Part shown: in pieces, positions 48,526-60,181 of the stretch | Layout of the letters: every line of letters begins with the position of its first letter | How positions within the stretch are numbered: the first letter of the stretch is position 1 | DNA from: Anaspis maculata | Taxonomy: Eukaryota; Arthropoda; Insecta; Coleoptera; Scraptiidae | DNA: 64,000 bases | Assembly (NCBI GenBank): GCA_949128115.1 | Contig: OX421962.1 | Location: forward strand, 63,901,787-63,965,786 | Reading direction: 5' to 3' | Notes under the pieces: model-generated | The model's input: the letters and a program-made list of their open reading frames with translations, nothing else | Databases searched by the model: none | What the model was told of the DNA's origin: nothing | Made by a program: the position numbers and the translations under genes

Positions 48526-48807
48526 AGCCACTATCACACGGTCATTGAAATCATCACGGTCATTGTTTTCATCATTGATCTTGTCCAAGATCCATGATGA
48601 AAACAAGTATATTCTCGCAAATATACCTACTGCAAGTATGCTAGAAAACAACGACTAGAAGCGTTAAATTTCAATTTCAAGCTTTCTATCGTTGTTTTCT
48701 GGCATACTTGCAGGTAGGTATATTTGCGAGTATACTCGTTTTCATCATTGATCTTGTCCAAGATTTTCAATGACAAGTATGATTTCAATGACCGTGTGAT
48801 AGTGGCT
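48526..48807. mobile_element. 282-bp Harbinger-type MITE with TTA target duplication
   Basis: AGCCACTATCACACGGTCAT at the left end is mirrored by ATGACCGTGTGATAGTGGCT-like sequence at the right, and TTA occurs on both sides (48523-48525 and 48808-48810). A 3-bp TWA duplication is the PIF/Harbinger signature. The interior is also palindromic (ATACTTGCAGGTAGGTATAT and its complement). Confidence 0.75.
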
Positions 48808-49092
48808 TTACGCTCCTGGCAAGTGGCAGATACACGCATAAATACAAATCGGCTGTTTCAATGTTTATGTATAATACTTACCTATTCGAGGTAACCATAA
48901 AATAAAATAAGCACAAGTTGGCATTAAGTTAGAAAAAGAAGGAAGATGCCATGTTGTCGCAGGAATCATGCACCGTGCACCGAGCGCGTAAAAACTGGCG
49001 CGGGATCTGATTTGCTATTTGACCTACTTATTTATTTGAGTAAAAAAAGGTGGTTTCTCATGTACAAAACAGCTCAGTAACTTGTGACTTAC

Positions 49093-49309
49093 CTTGAATT
49101 TTTAGTTCCTCCGTGTCGAAAGGCACTTTTAATTTTTGCCAGATGAGACCTCTTGCTTTAAATGACAATCTTGCCGTCAAATACAACGCGGAAGCGGAGG
49201 GCAACAATGATGCCGATGATGTTGGCGGCGCGGTGGCACAAACGGTCGTCGTTCCAATCTCGGTGACGGTGGCGTCGGCTTCGCCGGTATTGCCGAAGAA
49301 GTACTCCAT
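49093..49309 (-). CDS. Candidate first coding exon, unknown protein
   Basis: On the minus strand an ATG at 49309-49307 opens 72 codons starting MEYFFGNTGEADATV and ending FDTEELKIQ. It is followed exactly by a strong donor, CAAG|GTAAGTC, that would leave phase 1. The island is far richer in G+C and CpG than its AT-rich surroundings, and the upstream sequence to about 49450 is also GC-rich with an initiator-like GTGCAGTTG. I do not recognise the protein and found no acceptor exon downstream, which is occupied by the MITE and minisatellite. It may be a host promoter and first exon, or a copy captured by the surrounding transposon. The opposite strand is also open here, so strand is not certain. 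Confidence 0.4.
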
Positions 49310-50011
49310 AGAGAAACACACAAAGACAACTGCACTTTTTCACCGCTGGCGCTGCTCCGTTGAGGGTGGCGTCAAACCGTCTGCGTCTGCAAATATGTGG
49401 TCATCGTCTCATCAGAGTAATGAGACTAATGAGCGGGAACGGGAAGGCGGAACCGAAGACGTGTTCGACCACTCGGAAGTTGCCGAAAACAGGATGCATC
49501 TAATTTCTGCGAGAAACTCTCTAATACTTTAGATGATTTATCAAAATCTGTAGAGGAATTTATCAAAGTACAGAAATCAGTTTCTCGTTAGTTATTTGTT
49601 AGTTATTACTAGCAATATAGTTATTATATAGTTATATAGTTGTTATATAGCTATTATAGTTTCACTCAGTCAACTCGTTAGTTATTTGTCTTGAGAAAAT
49701 AAATAAATTATCTAAATAAATAGAACAGGTATTTCATCTTATTACTTAAGATAAAACACTAAAAATTGAGAGAGACTCACGAAACTCCGAGGTAACTTTA
49801 TCTTTTTAATATGGTAAAATATAATCATTTGAATATTTAGACAAATTCATGGGAGTTATCTAAAAATTAGGTAAATTAACTATAACAGAAAGATTATCGA
49901 AATCAACTAATCACTAAAAAGATAATTCATCTAGGTTATTAAGATAAATGTAACTAAAAATGATGTATCTAACTTTTATTAGATAATCCTTTTATCCGAT
50001 TTTATACCGTG

Positions 50012-50682
50012 TAGGTTGTTGAAAACAATGCAATTTGTGCAGCTAGTTTTTATACCCCTGCATTTTTTACTTTCAGTACCTATTTGATAATAATTTCTTT
50101 GTAAGAGGCTTGCCTCAAGCTACGCCGAGGGAAATCATCATATGATGACTCTTCCTCGATCCTCCTTTTAAACCCATCCAATGATAGTATCGCGGCCGCG
50201 TTGCTCAACCTTTCCGTTCTCATTGTTCAAGCCTCGCCATACAGAGTATAGAGGAGGCTATTTGCACCAGCCTTTTTTGTGATTTCATTTAATTTTGATT
50301 TTTTCCTCGGCGCTGTTACTTAGTAGCTAAATCTCCCTTTTCTTCCAAACGGTTCAACATATCGTATCCAATCTAATAAATTTCGGCTAAACACCTGTTG
50401 CATATGAGGACGATCGGTCAGCTGTAAACAGTTTTCAATAAGACTCCCACTAGTCCCACTTCCAAGTTCTGTCTAATGATATTTTTCATCAGGTCTAGAG
50501 CGCATGCTCACGTTCCTTGCTGGTCGGCAAAAATTTGACCTTTCGCGTGCTTACCAGACTCGCACAGCTCTGTAATCATTCTCCCCACCCTATACCTCTG
50601 GTGCTAGCCGGCCCTGCCGACTCGAACTGTCAGATCTTACGCATGCCCACTAAAACACCAAATTGTCATGAAATCTACTACA
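50012..50682. other. Gene-less stretch with dispersed-repeat block
   Basis: 50225-50390 is homologous to 9320-9480 (same orientation). Nothing else recognised. Confidence 0.45.
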
Positions 50683-51845
50683 TACAGGGTGATAGGGTGA
50701 TTCATGAGTGACCTTACATAGGCTTATGGGAGATAGAGGACTTCGAGGCGAGTCAAGATCCACTGAAGAAATTTTATTTTCTCCAATGGTTACGAAGATA
50801 CAGGGTGTTCTGTGTGTTTCGTATGAAACTTTGATAAGCGATATTTCTGAAACGGTCAGAGGTATTTTGTTGAAATTTACCAGTAATATTTCTCTTTTAG
50901 AATTCATCCCGAAGCCATACCGGGTAAGTCGAAATCCAGGGCCGGGCTAGAAAAAAGGAGCCCCTTTTTTGTTTCATCAAAAAGTACATTTTCTGACCGC
51001 TTCTCTAGAAAACTGCTATCGGATTCAAAAAGCTAAGGAAAAATGCTTCAAGAATCATTCTTTAATTTAGATGGCACACCTAAACCGTTTCGACAATAAA
51101 ATTAAAAGTAAAATTTGTGGGTGAGTTCCCATTTTCGACCGGACATAATCGACTCATTATTTGATTGAATTCATCAAAATTCATTTTTTTGCTTGAAGAG
51201 CTTGGTTGGAAAAAAAATTTTAGAGTCAACAATTTTTTTTTAAGACAAAATCGAGAGTGAAACCAAAATTAGACTCGATTTGGTCGTCAAAAAAAAATCT
51301 TTGGCTATGGAGTTTTTTTTCCTACCAAGCCCTTCTATTCCACAGAGACAAGCTGAAAAATGAATTTGAATGAATTCAATCAAACAATAAGTCGATTATG
51401 TCCGGTCAAAAATGGAAACTTACCCATAAATTTCACTTTCAATTTTTATGTCGAAACGGTTTAGGTCTGCCATCTAAATTGAAGAGTGATTCTTTAAGCA
51501 TTTTCGAATCCGATAGTAGTTTTTCAGAAAATCGTTCAGAAAACATACTGTTTGATCAAATAAAAAAGGGGCACATTTTTTCAATCCCGGCCCTGTATTT
51601 TGACTTATCCAGTATGGCTTCAGGGTAAGTCCCAATAGAGAAATATTACTGGTGAATTTCAAGAAAATATCTCTAGCTGTTTCAGAAATATCGCTCATCA
51701 AAGTTTCATACGAAACACACAAAACACCCTGTATCTTCGTAACCAATGGAGAAAACAAAATTTCTTCAGTGGATCCTGACTCGCTATCTCCCATTAGCCT
51801 ATGTAAGGTCACTCATGAATCAGTCACTCATGAATCACCCTGTAC
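50683..51845. repeat. 1.16-kb palindromic element with TACAGGGTGAT ends
   Basis: TACAGGGTGAT...TTCATGAGTGACC at the left is mirrored by GGTCACTCATGAA...TCACCCTGTA at the right. The arms pair along about 550 bases, including AGATACAGGGTGTTCTGTGT and its complement and the CCATAGCCAAAG-like centre near 51265. Only fragments of frames run through the arms. Confidence 0.9.
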
Positions 51846-53654
51846 AGCTTCGCGAATCGGGCAGCTCCTCCGCCAATTGTACGGGTTTGTGCCTTATACC
51901 CGAATCGGAGTCTTCGGGTTTGTGGCTTTTCCCCCAGTCGAAGTCTCCAGTAAATACCGCAGCAACCTTCCATATCTTCCAAATGGTTCATATCGAGTTC
52001 GTTTTAAACGGATTACGTCATCGTCAATTGAAGTGGAGTGGGACGGAAAAAAACTTCACCAACTTTGGGAGCTTGTTGATGTTTTTTTGCGGGTTTATTT
52101 TAAAGAATATCAAAGGATAACTCTCCAGGAACCAAGGGCCTTGCGAATACAAGCATATATCGTATATGTTCAAAAGGTTGCAGAAATGTACACGTATCTT
52201 AGGTATAAAGTGTCACTTATTATTGCTCAGCAGTTTTGTCAGCGACACTATCGGTCCTAAATCATTTCACAGTTAATAAAGATAGGAACCGTATATCCAT
52301 TCTAATGGTAATAACTGTAAACGTCTGATTTTATATGTTGGATGATGTTTTCCGAGAATGAATGCTATCCCATCCACCTTCACATTATATTTATTCCTCC
52401 TCAGCGACTATAGAGAACAGCTCTGCGATCTTGGGTATTGGTGTGTGGGGCGGCTTTTATAGTGGGCACAGGTTGGTTCTTCGTACCACACCTTGCCGTA
52501 TTTGGTAGCAAGGCTGCGAACTCTCGGCACGTTTAGGCAAAAGAAGCTACCGCTCTCACGATCCGCGATCATCATAAATTACGGCGGCTAAATGGTCCAT
52601 TGTTGGCGCATTGCTGGGGCTCTGATGCTGCCGAAATAATTACAGTTGCGTTCAAAGTGATTGCTGGAATTGACTGCGTAAGTACAGAAGAATATCTCGC
52701 TGAACATGTATATTGGCTGCATATCGCCAGTAAATGAGACCTTGAATGAAGACAAGACAATACACAGGCTGCACTGATGCAAACTACAAGAGAAGAAATA
52801 AAAATCTTAGGACCTGAACTTTCTTGGTACCAACTGTTTCACATTTTTATGCGCAGTAGGTAATTTACATAAGTACTTTAGATACTTCAAATCATTTTTC
52901 AGAATTAAAATGTCGAAATTGTCTCCAAATTTTGTGTCTTTTTAGGCTCTATTCAGTGCACAGGGTATTTATTACTTTTCACCAAAGAGCACAACACAGT
53001 ACCATGACTAATGTTTGCAAAGAACTTTTAATTATAACTGGGTTGGCAACTTCGACTTCAGACTGATAGATCTTTGGGTCGATTCACAGCAACTGTGTTG
53101 TGGAGCACGCCGCTCTTTTTGATGCGGCCTAACAAGGCGATTAGCTTTTCATGTTTAGCAACCTGTGGTTCGATAGTCTAGACGTACGCCCAATCTAAAT
53201 TCTTTTAATGAACGACCAACAAAAAATGAAATTGTATCAGTAGTTCGGCATTGGCACACAAAAGTTGCTCTCGAATTTTGATCATAGCGAAACAAATTGT
53301 GTTGGCAGAATTGAACTGGACAAGAAAAAATTAAAGTAAAAGTGGGGACAAGTCAACAACATTCCCTATAAGGTCTACCCGTATAATGTAAATCGAGTAG
53401 GTGTTTATGAAAAAAGTAAGAGTGATAGCGTCGCATCAAACACGTTGCTTATACGTAGGTTGGCACACACATTATATGAAAGTTTCACTGCGTGTCTTTT
53501 TTTACAGAATAGTCGTTGGATGTCATTTTGATTTCTATCTACTCCTCCACTTTGTGACGGTTTCACCAAACTGAAAGAATAAAAACGCGAAGAGTAGTAC
53601 CTACTTGACCAATTCGATTTTTTAGCGCATTTTCGAAGGAAGCGTTCCACTGTG
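51846..53654. other. Gene-less stretch with one unexplained open frame
   Basis: A plus-strand frame continues from the palindrome to 52260, and its last 140 codons lie in unique sequence. I see no domain, and the start would be in the repeat. No other gene is supported. Confidence 0.35.
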
Positions 53655-54425
53655 GCCGGTTTGTCCGCCTGTCTGTCCGTCTGCCTGCGTTTAATTTTTT
53701 GCAGTTGAACTCCTATCTTCGAGAAATGAAGTTAGAGCCTTGCAACTTCGTCCAATGGATAACTTATCCTCGGAAGAGTGGACAAAAAAGCATTTTTATT
53801 TTTCAATTGTGACGCCATATTATCTCTTGACCCGTCATATTGCAATTTCGTATTGACTGGCCGATTTTGATGGATCTTGGAACATACTTGTGTCTTGTAT
53901 AGATATGCGTGTTTTCATGCTTGATTTTGCGATCCGACGTCGTTCTAGGACCGCCACATTGAACTTTGCTTTCAGCGACCAATTTCAATTGTTGAATTTG
54001 GAACGCACTCGCACCTTGTACTTGGAATAATTGTGAAATCAAGTTTGGTTTTGTGATCCCCCATCACTATTTTGTGCACCATATTGAATTTCATCTAAAG
54101 TGTACCGATTGTGATGAAACTTCCAGCATACTTTGTTCTCGTGACTGGTAAAGTCGATTTCACGATTTGCCGTCATCTTGGCTTGGCCACCATTATTGGA
54201 CTTTTTTCGTAAGTGAACAGATTCGATGAAGCTTGAAACTATTGTCCCGTCCCGTATAACGGTCTGTGATGTCTAAATCAGTTTTTTGTTCTCTCGTTTG
54301 GCCAGCCACATAGAACTTGTGTGAATTTCTGTGCTTGTAAGGTTGGTTTTACGATTCGCTGCCATCTTGGCCCGCCATACTGACTTTCTCACAAGTCAAC
54401 CAATTTTAGGAAAACTTCTTTTACA
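53655..54425 (-). repeat. Composite satellite element, inverted copy
   Basis: From right to left it has about five units of roughly 120 bp. Unit cores are near 53812, 53931, 54055, 54174 and 54355, with words such as GCCATCTTGGCCCGCCATAC. Next comes the GAACTCC...CAATGGATAACTTATCC block (53700-53775), then GTCTGTCC tetranucleotides (53660-53690). The order and unit length match 41476-42099 in reverse orientation. Confidence 0.75.
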
Positions 54426-54429
54426 CTAT

Positions 54430-55466
54430 GCGGAGGGTCCGTCAAGTTGGCCCCACAACTGTAGATATATTGCTAAGAAACAAGTTCGGTAAAAATGCTT
54501 GCGAAATGCTGGCGAATGCTGATTTTTTTCAAAAATGCTCCGCCTGAATCGCCGCAAGAAGGCTGTGAATTTGGGGGGCTCATACTAATATGAGTACACA
54601 AATTTTCTCTTACACAGTAAATTCAGTTCAACTTTAGTTGGTGTCATGAGATCGGGAATGTTTTTGACATTTTTCCAAAGAAACTTAATAAGGCACAAGA
54701 AATTGAACGGAGCATTTTTTTTTGTAAAATGGCATTCGGCAGCATATGGCAAGCATTTCACGATAACGTAGTTGGATTTTGGAAATTTAATTGTGGGGGG
54801 CTACTCTCTCAAATTCAAAGAGGTTTTTTGACGATTTGGGTACAGCATTTTCAGTAAAATTCACAGCATTCGCCAGCATAATATGACGGGCATTTTACGA
54901 TGCTATATAGTCAAATTTCCATAATTCGAAATCTGTGGGGTGGACGTCAAGTTGGACCCTAAATCCATAGCGTATTTACGGCGATATAGGCAGACTATTT
55001 TTTCAAAAATTTGCAGCATTCGCCTGCATTTCGCGTTTTACAATGCTGAACTTGTTTTTCAACAATATACCGAGAGTTCATAAATTAAATGGGTCAAAGG
55101 TGCCTGTGGATTCAAAAACGTCTGTCGAAACTAGCGTAATCCTTTTGTAATAAATTTGTCAAACTTTGACAAGTTACGTCCCATATTATTAATTTCTGAT
55201 CTGCCATGAGTGCACGAGAATACTTCAAGTTCAAAAATACTCTTCAATCATGTAGGTTTTGTGCCCTGCCGTGAGAACCACATTTAGAATGTTCCAAAAA
55301 CGAAAACTGTGACTGGTTTGACAAATCACGATAACCAAAAAATTACAGACATCAAATGAACGATGCTAGTTCCGACAGATGTTTTCAAACTCATAGGCAC
55401 CCTTGACCCATTTAATTTATGAACGCTCGGTACAATTTTGGGACCAACTTGACGGACCCCTATGCG
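54430..55466. repeat. Palindromic element with an internal tandem array
   Basis: GGGTCCGTCAAGTTGG (54434-54449) is mirrored by CCAACTTGACGGACCC (55443-55458), and CATAAATTAAATGGGTCAA near 55090 by its complement near 55410. The left side carries an extra 600 bases made of about four degenerate units with GCATTCGCCAGCAT-like and CATTTTACGATGCT-like words. Confidence 0.75.
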
Positions 55467-55734
55467 GAACTATTCGAAAACAAAAATGCGCTGTTGAGCC
55501 TCATGCCCGTGGGGGCATATTCACTCGCTCATTTTCATCAGGTATCCGTTCAAAATATCTCTTAAAGCATCAAGGACGGAGTTAAATTGGTGAAATAAGG
55601 CGTTGCGAAATCAACCGCTGTGGGCTTGTTTTTAGACAGTCTCTCTCTTCTCCCCTATTTTCACGATCCCTAATTATTTTTGGACATTGTTCATATTTTA
55701 GGATTCTACGTTCAATTTATAAGAAAAGAGTCTG

Positions 55735-56003
55735 TTGCAAAATTTTGATTAGGGGCTTCGTTCTCGGTTATTTAGGTTTGAAACATTGAAAACGTGTTGG
55801 AAACTCGGTAATAACTCAGTAGAATTCATGTTTTAAAATTTTTAATTTTTGGCATAGGTATCTGGATTCCATTTTGAAATTTGAAGATGTTTCATTCAAT
55901 ATCAAAATTTTCAAATTTGAAAAAAATGAATTCTTTCGACATGTTTCAAATATTTCAAACGTTAATATCTCGAAAACGAAGCCTCTAATCAAAATTTTGC
56001 AAA
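55735..56003. repeat. Small foldback element
   Basis: TTGCAAAATTTTGATTAGGG and GGCTTCGTTCTCG are mirrored by CGAAAACGAAGCC and TCTAATCAAAATTTTGCAA. The AT-rich middle also pairs partly. Confidence 0.8.
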
Positions 56004-56624
56004 AGTAACTTTTTATTATACCAAGTATCTATTCATATTTCCAACAAACTTAACACCTGGTCAAACAATTTCAACTTGCTCATTAAACAAAGGATACCTT
56101 ATATTGAATTTTATATTTCAGAATACGAATACGCCTGAAGAAAAGGGAAAAAAACCTCTTATTTTGTCAATTTTGATGGAATGATGTTTTACAATTTTGA
56201 CTGAATCTCGTGCTTCAGCCAGCATCGTCCTGACTTTGTGGTGTCTCATGTTGCGGATTGTCTTTCCAAATGGACAGATTCTTAGGATGTGGGCAATGCC
56301 GTATTTTGATCAAATGGGGCCCCGGGCACAAGGCAATGAGGGGGCCCTCTTATGAAGGTACCTATGAGAAAAAAAAGAGCGCGAGTGAGGCAAGCAGTAC
56401 CGCAGAGTAAAACCCCGCCGTAGAAATCTATAGTAGCGCAACCAGAATTTGAGGTCTTTTCTGAATTAGTTGAGTGGGATGGAGCGCGGGGGCGCTTGGG
56501 AGAAAGAAAGGGGTGCACGATCAGCTCAAAAAGTAATATAATGAATAAACGGAGTAAGCGGGATATTGGAATATTTTTTTTCAAAAATAGTCTTTAGTTT
56601 TGGTAATTTCTTGGAGGCCTCGGA
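56004..56624. other. Gene-less stretch
   Basis: A minus-strand 100-codon frame (56282-56584) begins in GGGGCCCCGGGCAC sequence reminiscent of decayed hAT ends. No paired terminus was found. Confidence 0.35.
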
Positions 56625-56986
56625 GGCACTGGTGCTGGCAAAGACAGCACTGGATGTGGGGTAACGTTTCAAATGTTATAGTCTCAGTACCAACGACATT
56701 GCATCGTCGGCACTGGGCCCCATCCCTACTTCTACCTGGAGTTGCACGAGCCGCTGTCACTATTCCGGTCATTCTCAACGACTCACTTGTTGTGAGTCCT
56801 TTCCTCTGATGAATCCACGAATTGGCTGGCTGGTACTAGTGGTACTCTTCAAACAGCTCAACTCCCCTTCTTTTGTGAGGCAATTTACACCACATCTGGA
56901 ACTCTTGTTTTTGTAGGTGCGCTCTCACTGCCCTGGCAGAGGTCTTCCCATCCAACTCCGTTTTAATAACTTCGAGATTTAATAGG
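56625..56986 (-). pseudogene. R2-like LINE fragment (C-terminal zinc-knuckle region)
   Basis: On the minus strand one frame gives ELDGKTSARAVRAHL then MWCKLPHKRRGVELFEEYH. After a frameshift near 56840, NSWIHQRKGLTTSESLR, RATPGRSRDGAQCRRCN and ETLPHIQC follow. The order W-x-L-x(5)-G-V-x-x-F, NSW, an R-rich segment and CRRC...ETLxH is like the region after the RT in R2 and related LINEs with a restriction-like endonuclease. RT and endonuclease are missing, so this is a relic. Confidence 0.5.
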
Positions 56987-57437
56987 CATTGGGTCCCTCT
57001 CGGCCTGGATGTCAATCACTGATGGTATATATGAGTTGTTAGCTTGTTGTGAGATGTCGCATGTGTTTAGTCTAGCCCTAGTGTTTAGAATCCGAAAATA
57101 TCAACAATTTGAAAAAATAATTGGGGGAGGTGAAAATAGGGTAGAAAAAAGGCACACCCCCTATTATCTACCCCCCTGAAAAAATTTTATAGAGCGCGGT
57201 ATTATTGTTCGATGAAGACTTACTTGAGTGAACTTAATTCGGTTTCAATTCGACTGAAATCGGTCTTACAGTTGGAAAGTTACGGTGCAAAAATGATTTA
57301 AATGAGTTAACTTTAACACCCTGTATCCTTTTAAGGAAGCATTTTAGAACCATGAGTTCCATTTTCTTTCGGGCTTATTTTTAATGGGGAATCATCCCTC
57401 AAAGTTTGTAATAACCAGTACCTAACACCCAGTATAT
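56987..57437. other. Gene-less stretch
   Basis: Nothing recognised; the section around 57120-57190 is purine-rich. Confidence 0.4.
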
Positions 57438-57678
57438 CGTGTGATCAAATGAATTCCTAATTTAGGCAGGCTGTGGCCTTGTCGAATTCAGGAAAGCGAA
57501 GGTACCGTATGATCTTAAACTTTCCTCTTCTGGGCAGGCTGTGACCTGGCCAAAATCAGCCTCGTTTGCCTGCCAATGACCGGACCACAGCCTGCCTAGA
57601 GGAGGAAAGTTTTTGATCATACGGTACTATGCCACATTGCCACAGCCTACCTAAATTATTAATTCATTTGATCACACG
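57438..57678. repeat. 0.24-kb palindromic element
   Basis: CGTGTGATCAAATGAATT at the left end is mirrored by AATTCATTTGATCACACG at the right. Inner blocks GGCAGGCTGTGG and CCGTATGATC also pair with their complements. AT flanks both ends. Confidence 0.9.
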
Positions 57679-58655
57679 ATTCAAGTAGGAAGAAGATCAA
57701 AAATCGCTGGAATTGAGCTCAATGGTACCTATAAATGTAAAAGCAAAAGTATATCGGAGCTTTTTTTTGTCGCTTATTGCGACTACATTAACATTAGTCC
57801 AACAGTCCACCAACTCTTTGTTCATACCGAGCGCATTTATCACGGTCCTTAGATAAATAATGACCACCACACCCTCCTGTTGTACTTATCGATTCATATA
57901 AAAATCCCCACACTACAGTCTAGATTTGTAGAACATTTTTAACTCTTATAAGAAGTAGGCGAAAAGAGTAACAACTGCATTCTGCATTACAATAATTAAA
58001 TATAATGTAGGTATACATATGCACACCATATACCTGCTTGCTTGACGCAAGATTATGAATAAGCGATTGGGAGGGGCACTTTTGCTTTACAGCGATCATT
58101 TCGCTTTCAGTTTCTTCAGATTTGCGAAGACAAAGTAATGTTCCATGATGTAGCAGCAGCATGAAGGTACCTTCATACATGGTATAACGCAATTATCTCT
58201 TTATTCTGTTATTGATCTTGCATCCTCCGCAGATTAACGACTTCCACTTTCAGATAATAACAGATAGCAAGCGTTTTAATGTAAAATTATTAAACTGTCA
58301 TTAAACCCGCAATAATTTCATTGAAATTGCCATCACGATTTCCTCGGAGGGGCCTGATGGAATTCGTAGTCTTAGGAATGAGGGGGATCTAGCTGGATCT
58401 AATGACGTTTTATTAGAATCATTAGATACATACAATCATACATACTAGTACTACTACTCGTATAAGTACTTGTATGTGCAATACCTATTTTATTTCTGAG
58501 TTTATGACCAAAACAAAACTATAAGTATCTCATTATGTATCGCGAAGTTAACTCAGTTATGTCTCATTTTGAACTGATCATACGTTTTCACGTGGAGGGA
58601 TGCGATGGCCGCAACCTATTTTTCTACGACCAGTCGACCACCCACGAAAACGGTA
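57679..58655. other. Gene-less stretch
   Basis: No gene or repeat boundary recognised. Confidence 0.4.
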
Positions 58656-58809
58656 CGATCGCGCGCAAAATAAACGGAGACAGTGTTTCGCGCGGAGTGT
58701 ACTGATTTGATGAATTTTAGCCTTCTTGTCACTGTGACACCAAGCCAAAATTCATAAAATCGGTACACTCCGCGTGAAACACTGTCTCCGTTTATTTTGC
58801 GTGCGATCG
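58656..58809. repeat. GC-rich long hairpin, 154 bp
   Basis: ACGGAGACAGTGTTTCGCG (left) is mirrored by CGCGTGAAACACTGTCTCCG (right), with AAAATAAAC/GTTTATTTT and CGATCGC/GCGATCG outside and ATGAATTTT/AAAATTCAT inside. The arms reach about 65 bases. Confidence 0.88.
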
Positions 58810-59126
58810 TACTTTCTGTACGCTATAGTCTTGTCAAAAAGCGAAACTTGTCAATTGTATACTTTGCGCGAAAGTAAACATATCGTCACTGGTATCATTT
58901 GCGTTCGCTTCGTTATTGCTCATGTGACAAAAATTACGAGCTGTAAAATTTTGAACTTAGACATTTTTGTCAATCCAGGAATAGGTACGTACCTACCCAA
59001 CTATTCTAACAAAATTTGATTTTTGAGTAGCAAGGGATAAAAACGTTACAAGGTTTTGATGAAACATGAGAAATTCGGACTCAAGGATGCAACTGAAAAA
59101 AAATCAACTTTTCCGCTAAAAGTAGA
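58810..59126. other. Gene-less stretch
   Basis: A plus-strand frame continues out of the hairpin to 59019; no domain. Confidence 0.35.
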
Positions 59127-60181
59127 TAAACTACGCACAAATCAATACGTCGTTCCAAAAGAATTTGCCCCTTTTCAATTTGATGTAAATTTGGATAACT
59201 ACAATGAATTTGCATTCTGTTTGAAGTGTCTGTTGACTTGATCCTTTGGCTATCAGTCCGTGGTTGTGCAAGACACTAGATAATTCACATAAATTTTGTA
59301 CAGGGTGTTCAATAAAACAGTACAAAATTCATGAATCGTCATGAAGCTCCCGTTTAGAAAAGAATTTTTTTCTCTTGAATTTTCACCACAAAGAAGATGA
59401 GGTAGGCCTTAAAGTACAGGGTGGTGCTTGGATTATCTGCTTATCTCCTCTATTTACAGGGTGAGCACACAAAAATCATCTTTTTGGTTCCTAAGGATCA
59501 GAATTGACTCAAGATAAAGATTCAGAGCCAAGGGTCCAATGAAATGTGACCCAAATTGAAAACGCCGTCGACAGCCCGTTTAGAAAAAGGATTTGCTAAT
59601 AGCCACGTTTCTTTCGAATAAATAATTTATTTTGGATACATTATGGTCTTTGTTCTTGTCCTAGCCAAGAATTGTGTGGGTGGAGGAATTCATTTACAAC
59701 TGCATGTTCAAGGAAGAGAAACAGTCCTTTGTTCACCTGAAATTGGTCGTAACCAACACTACGGAAAATAGAAACAATGAATTCCTGAACTGGTTTGTTC
59801 ATTACTCATTGTCTTCTGATTTTTGTAGTCTTGGTTACGACCAATTTAAGGTGGCCAAGGGGCTGTTTCTCCTTCTTGAACATGCAGCTGTAATTGGATT
59901 CCATCACCCACAATTTTTGGCTAGGACAAGCTAGAAAAACCTCAATGTTCTCAATTCTCAATTCAGAATAAATGATTCCTTCGAAAGAAAAGTGACTTTT
60001 AGCTAATCCTTCTCCCAAACGAGCTGTAGACGACGTTTAAGATTTAGGCCAACTTTTATTAAACACTTGATTCTGAATGTTTGCCTCGAGTCAATTCTGA
60101 TCCTCAGGTCTTTTTACCCTAAGTTTTAGCTCCAATATGAGCCACTAATTTTCAAAATCGGTCAACGACGAAAAAAGTTAT
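59127..60181. repeat. Palindromic element, family II, right arm truncated
   Basis: The left arm (59127-59780) is homologous to 29401-30133 and the right arm (59815-60181) to its complement. TAAACTACGCACAAATCAAT marks the left end. The right arm stops at GTTA, exactly where a TA|CACTGTAAGAAA terminus begins. Roughly 290 bases of distal arm are therefore missing. Confidence 0.88.

Larger units (their letters stand above)
44720..50011. mobile_element. Candidate 5.3-kb DNA transposon with CACGG ends and TA flanks
   Basis: The left end CACGGTGTAAAATTTTAGAT is mirrored by a right end whose complement reads CACGGTATAAAATCGGATAA, and TA flanks each side. Both 400-base subterminal zones (44735-45140 and 49520-50000) are crowded with AGATGATT, TAGATAA and TTATCTA words, as expected of paired subterminal repeats. 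The interior holds G-rich tracts, a hairpin, a 1.5-kb minisatellite, a younger MITE and a GC-rich exon-like island. No transposase frame is recognised, so it would be nonautonomous or decayed. Confidence 0.55.

Noticed and set aside
49113..49532. Plus-strand 139-codon frame opposite the exon-like island
   Set aside because: The opposite strand has the better case because it ends at a consensus splice donor; GC-rich DNA often opens both strands.
51652..52260. Plus-strand 202-codon frame
   Set aside because: The first third is palindrome arm sequence and an overlapping 124-codon frame is also open; no domain recognised. Mentioned only in the regional note.
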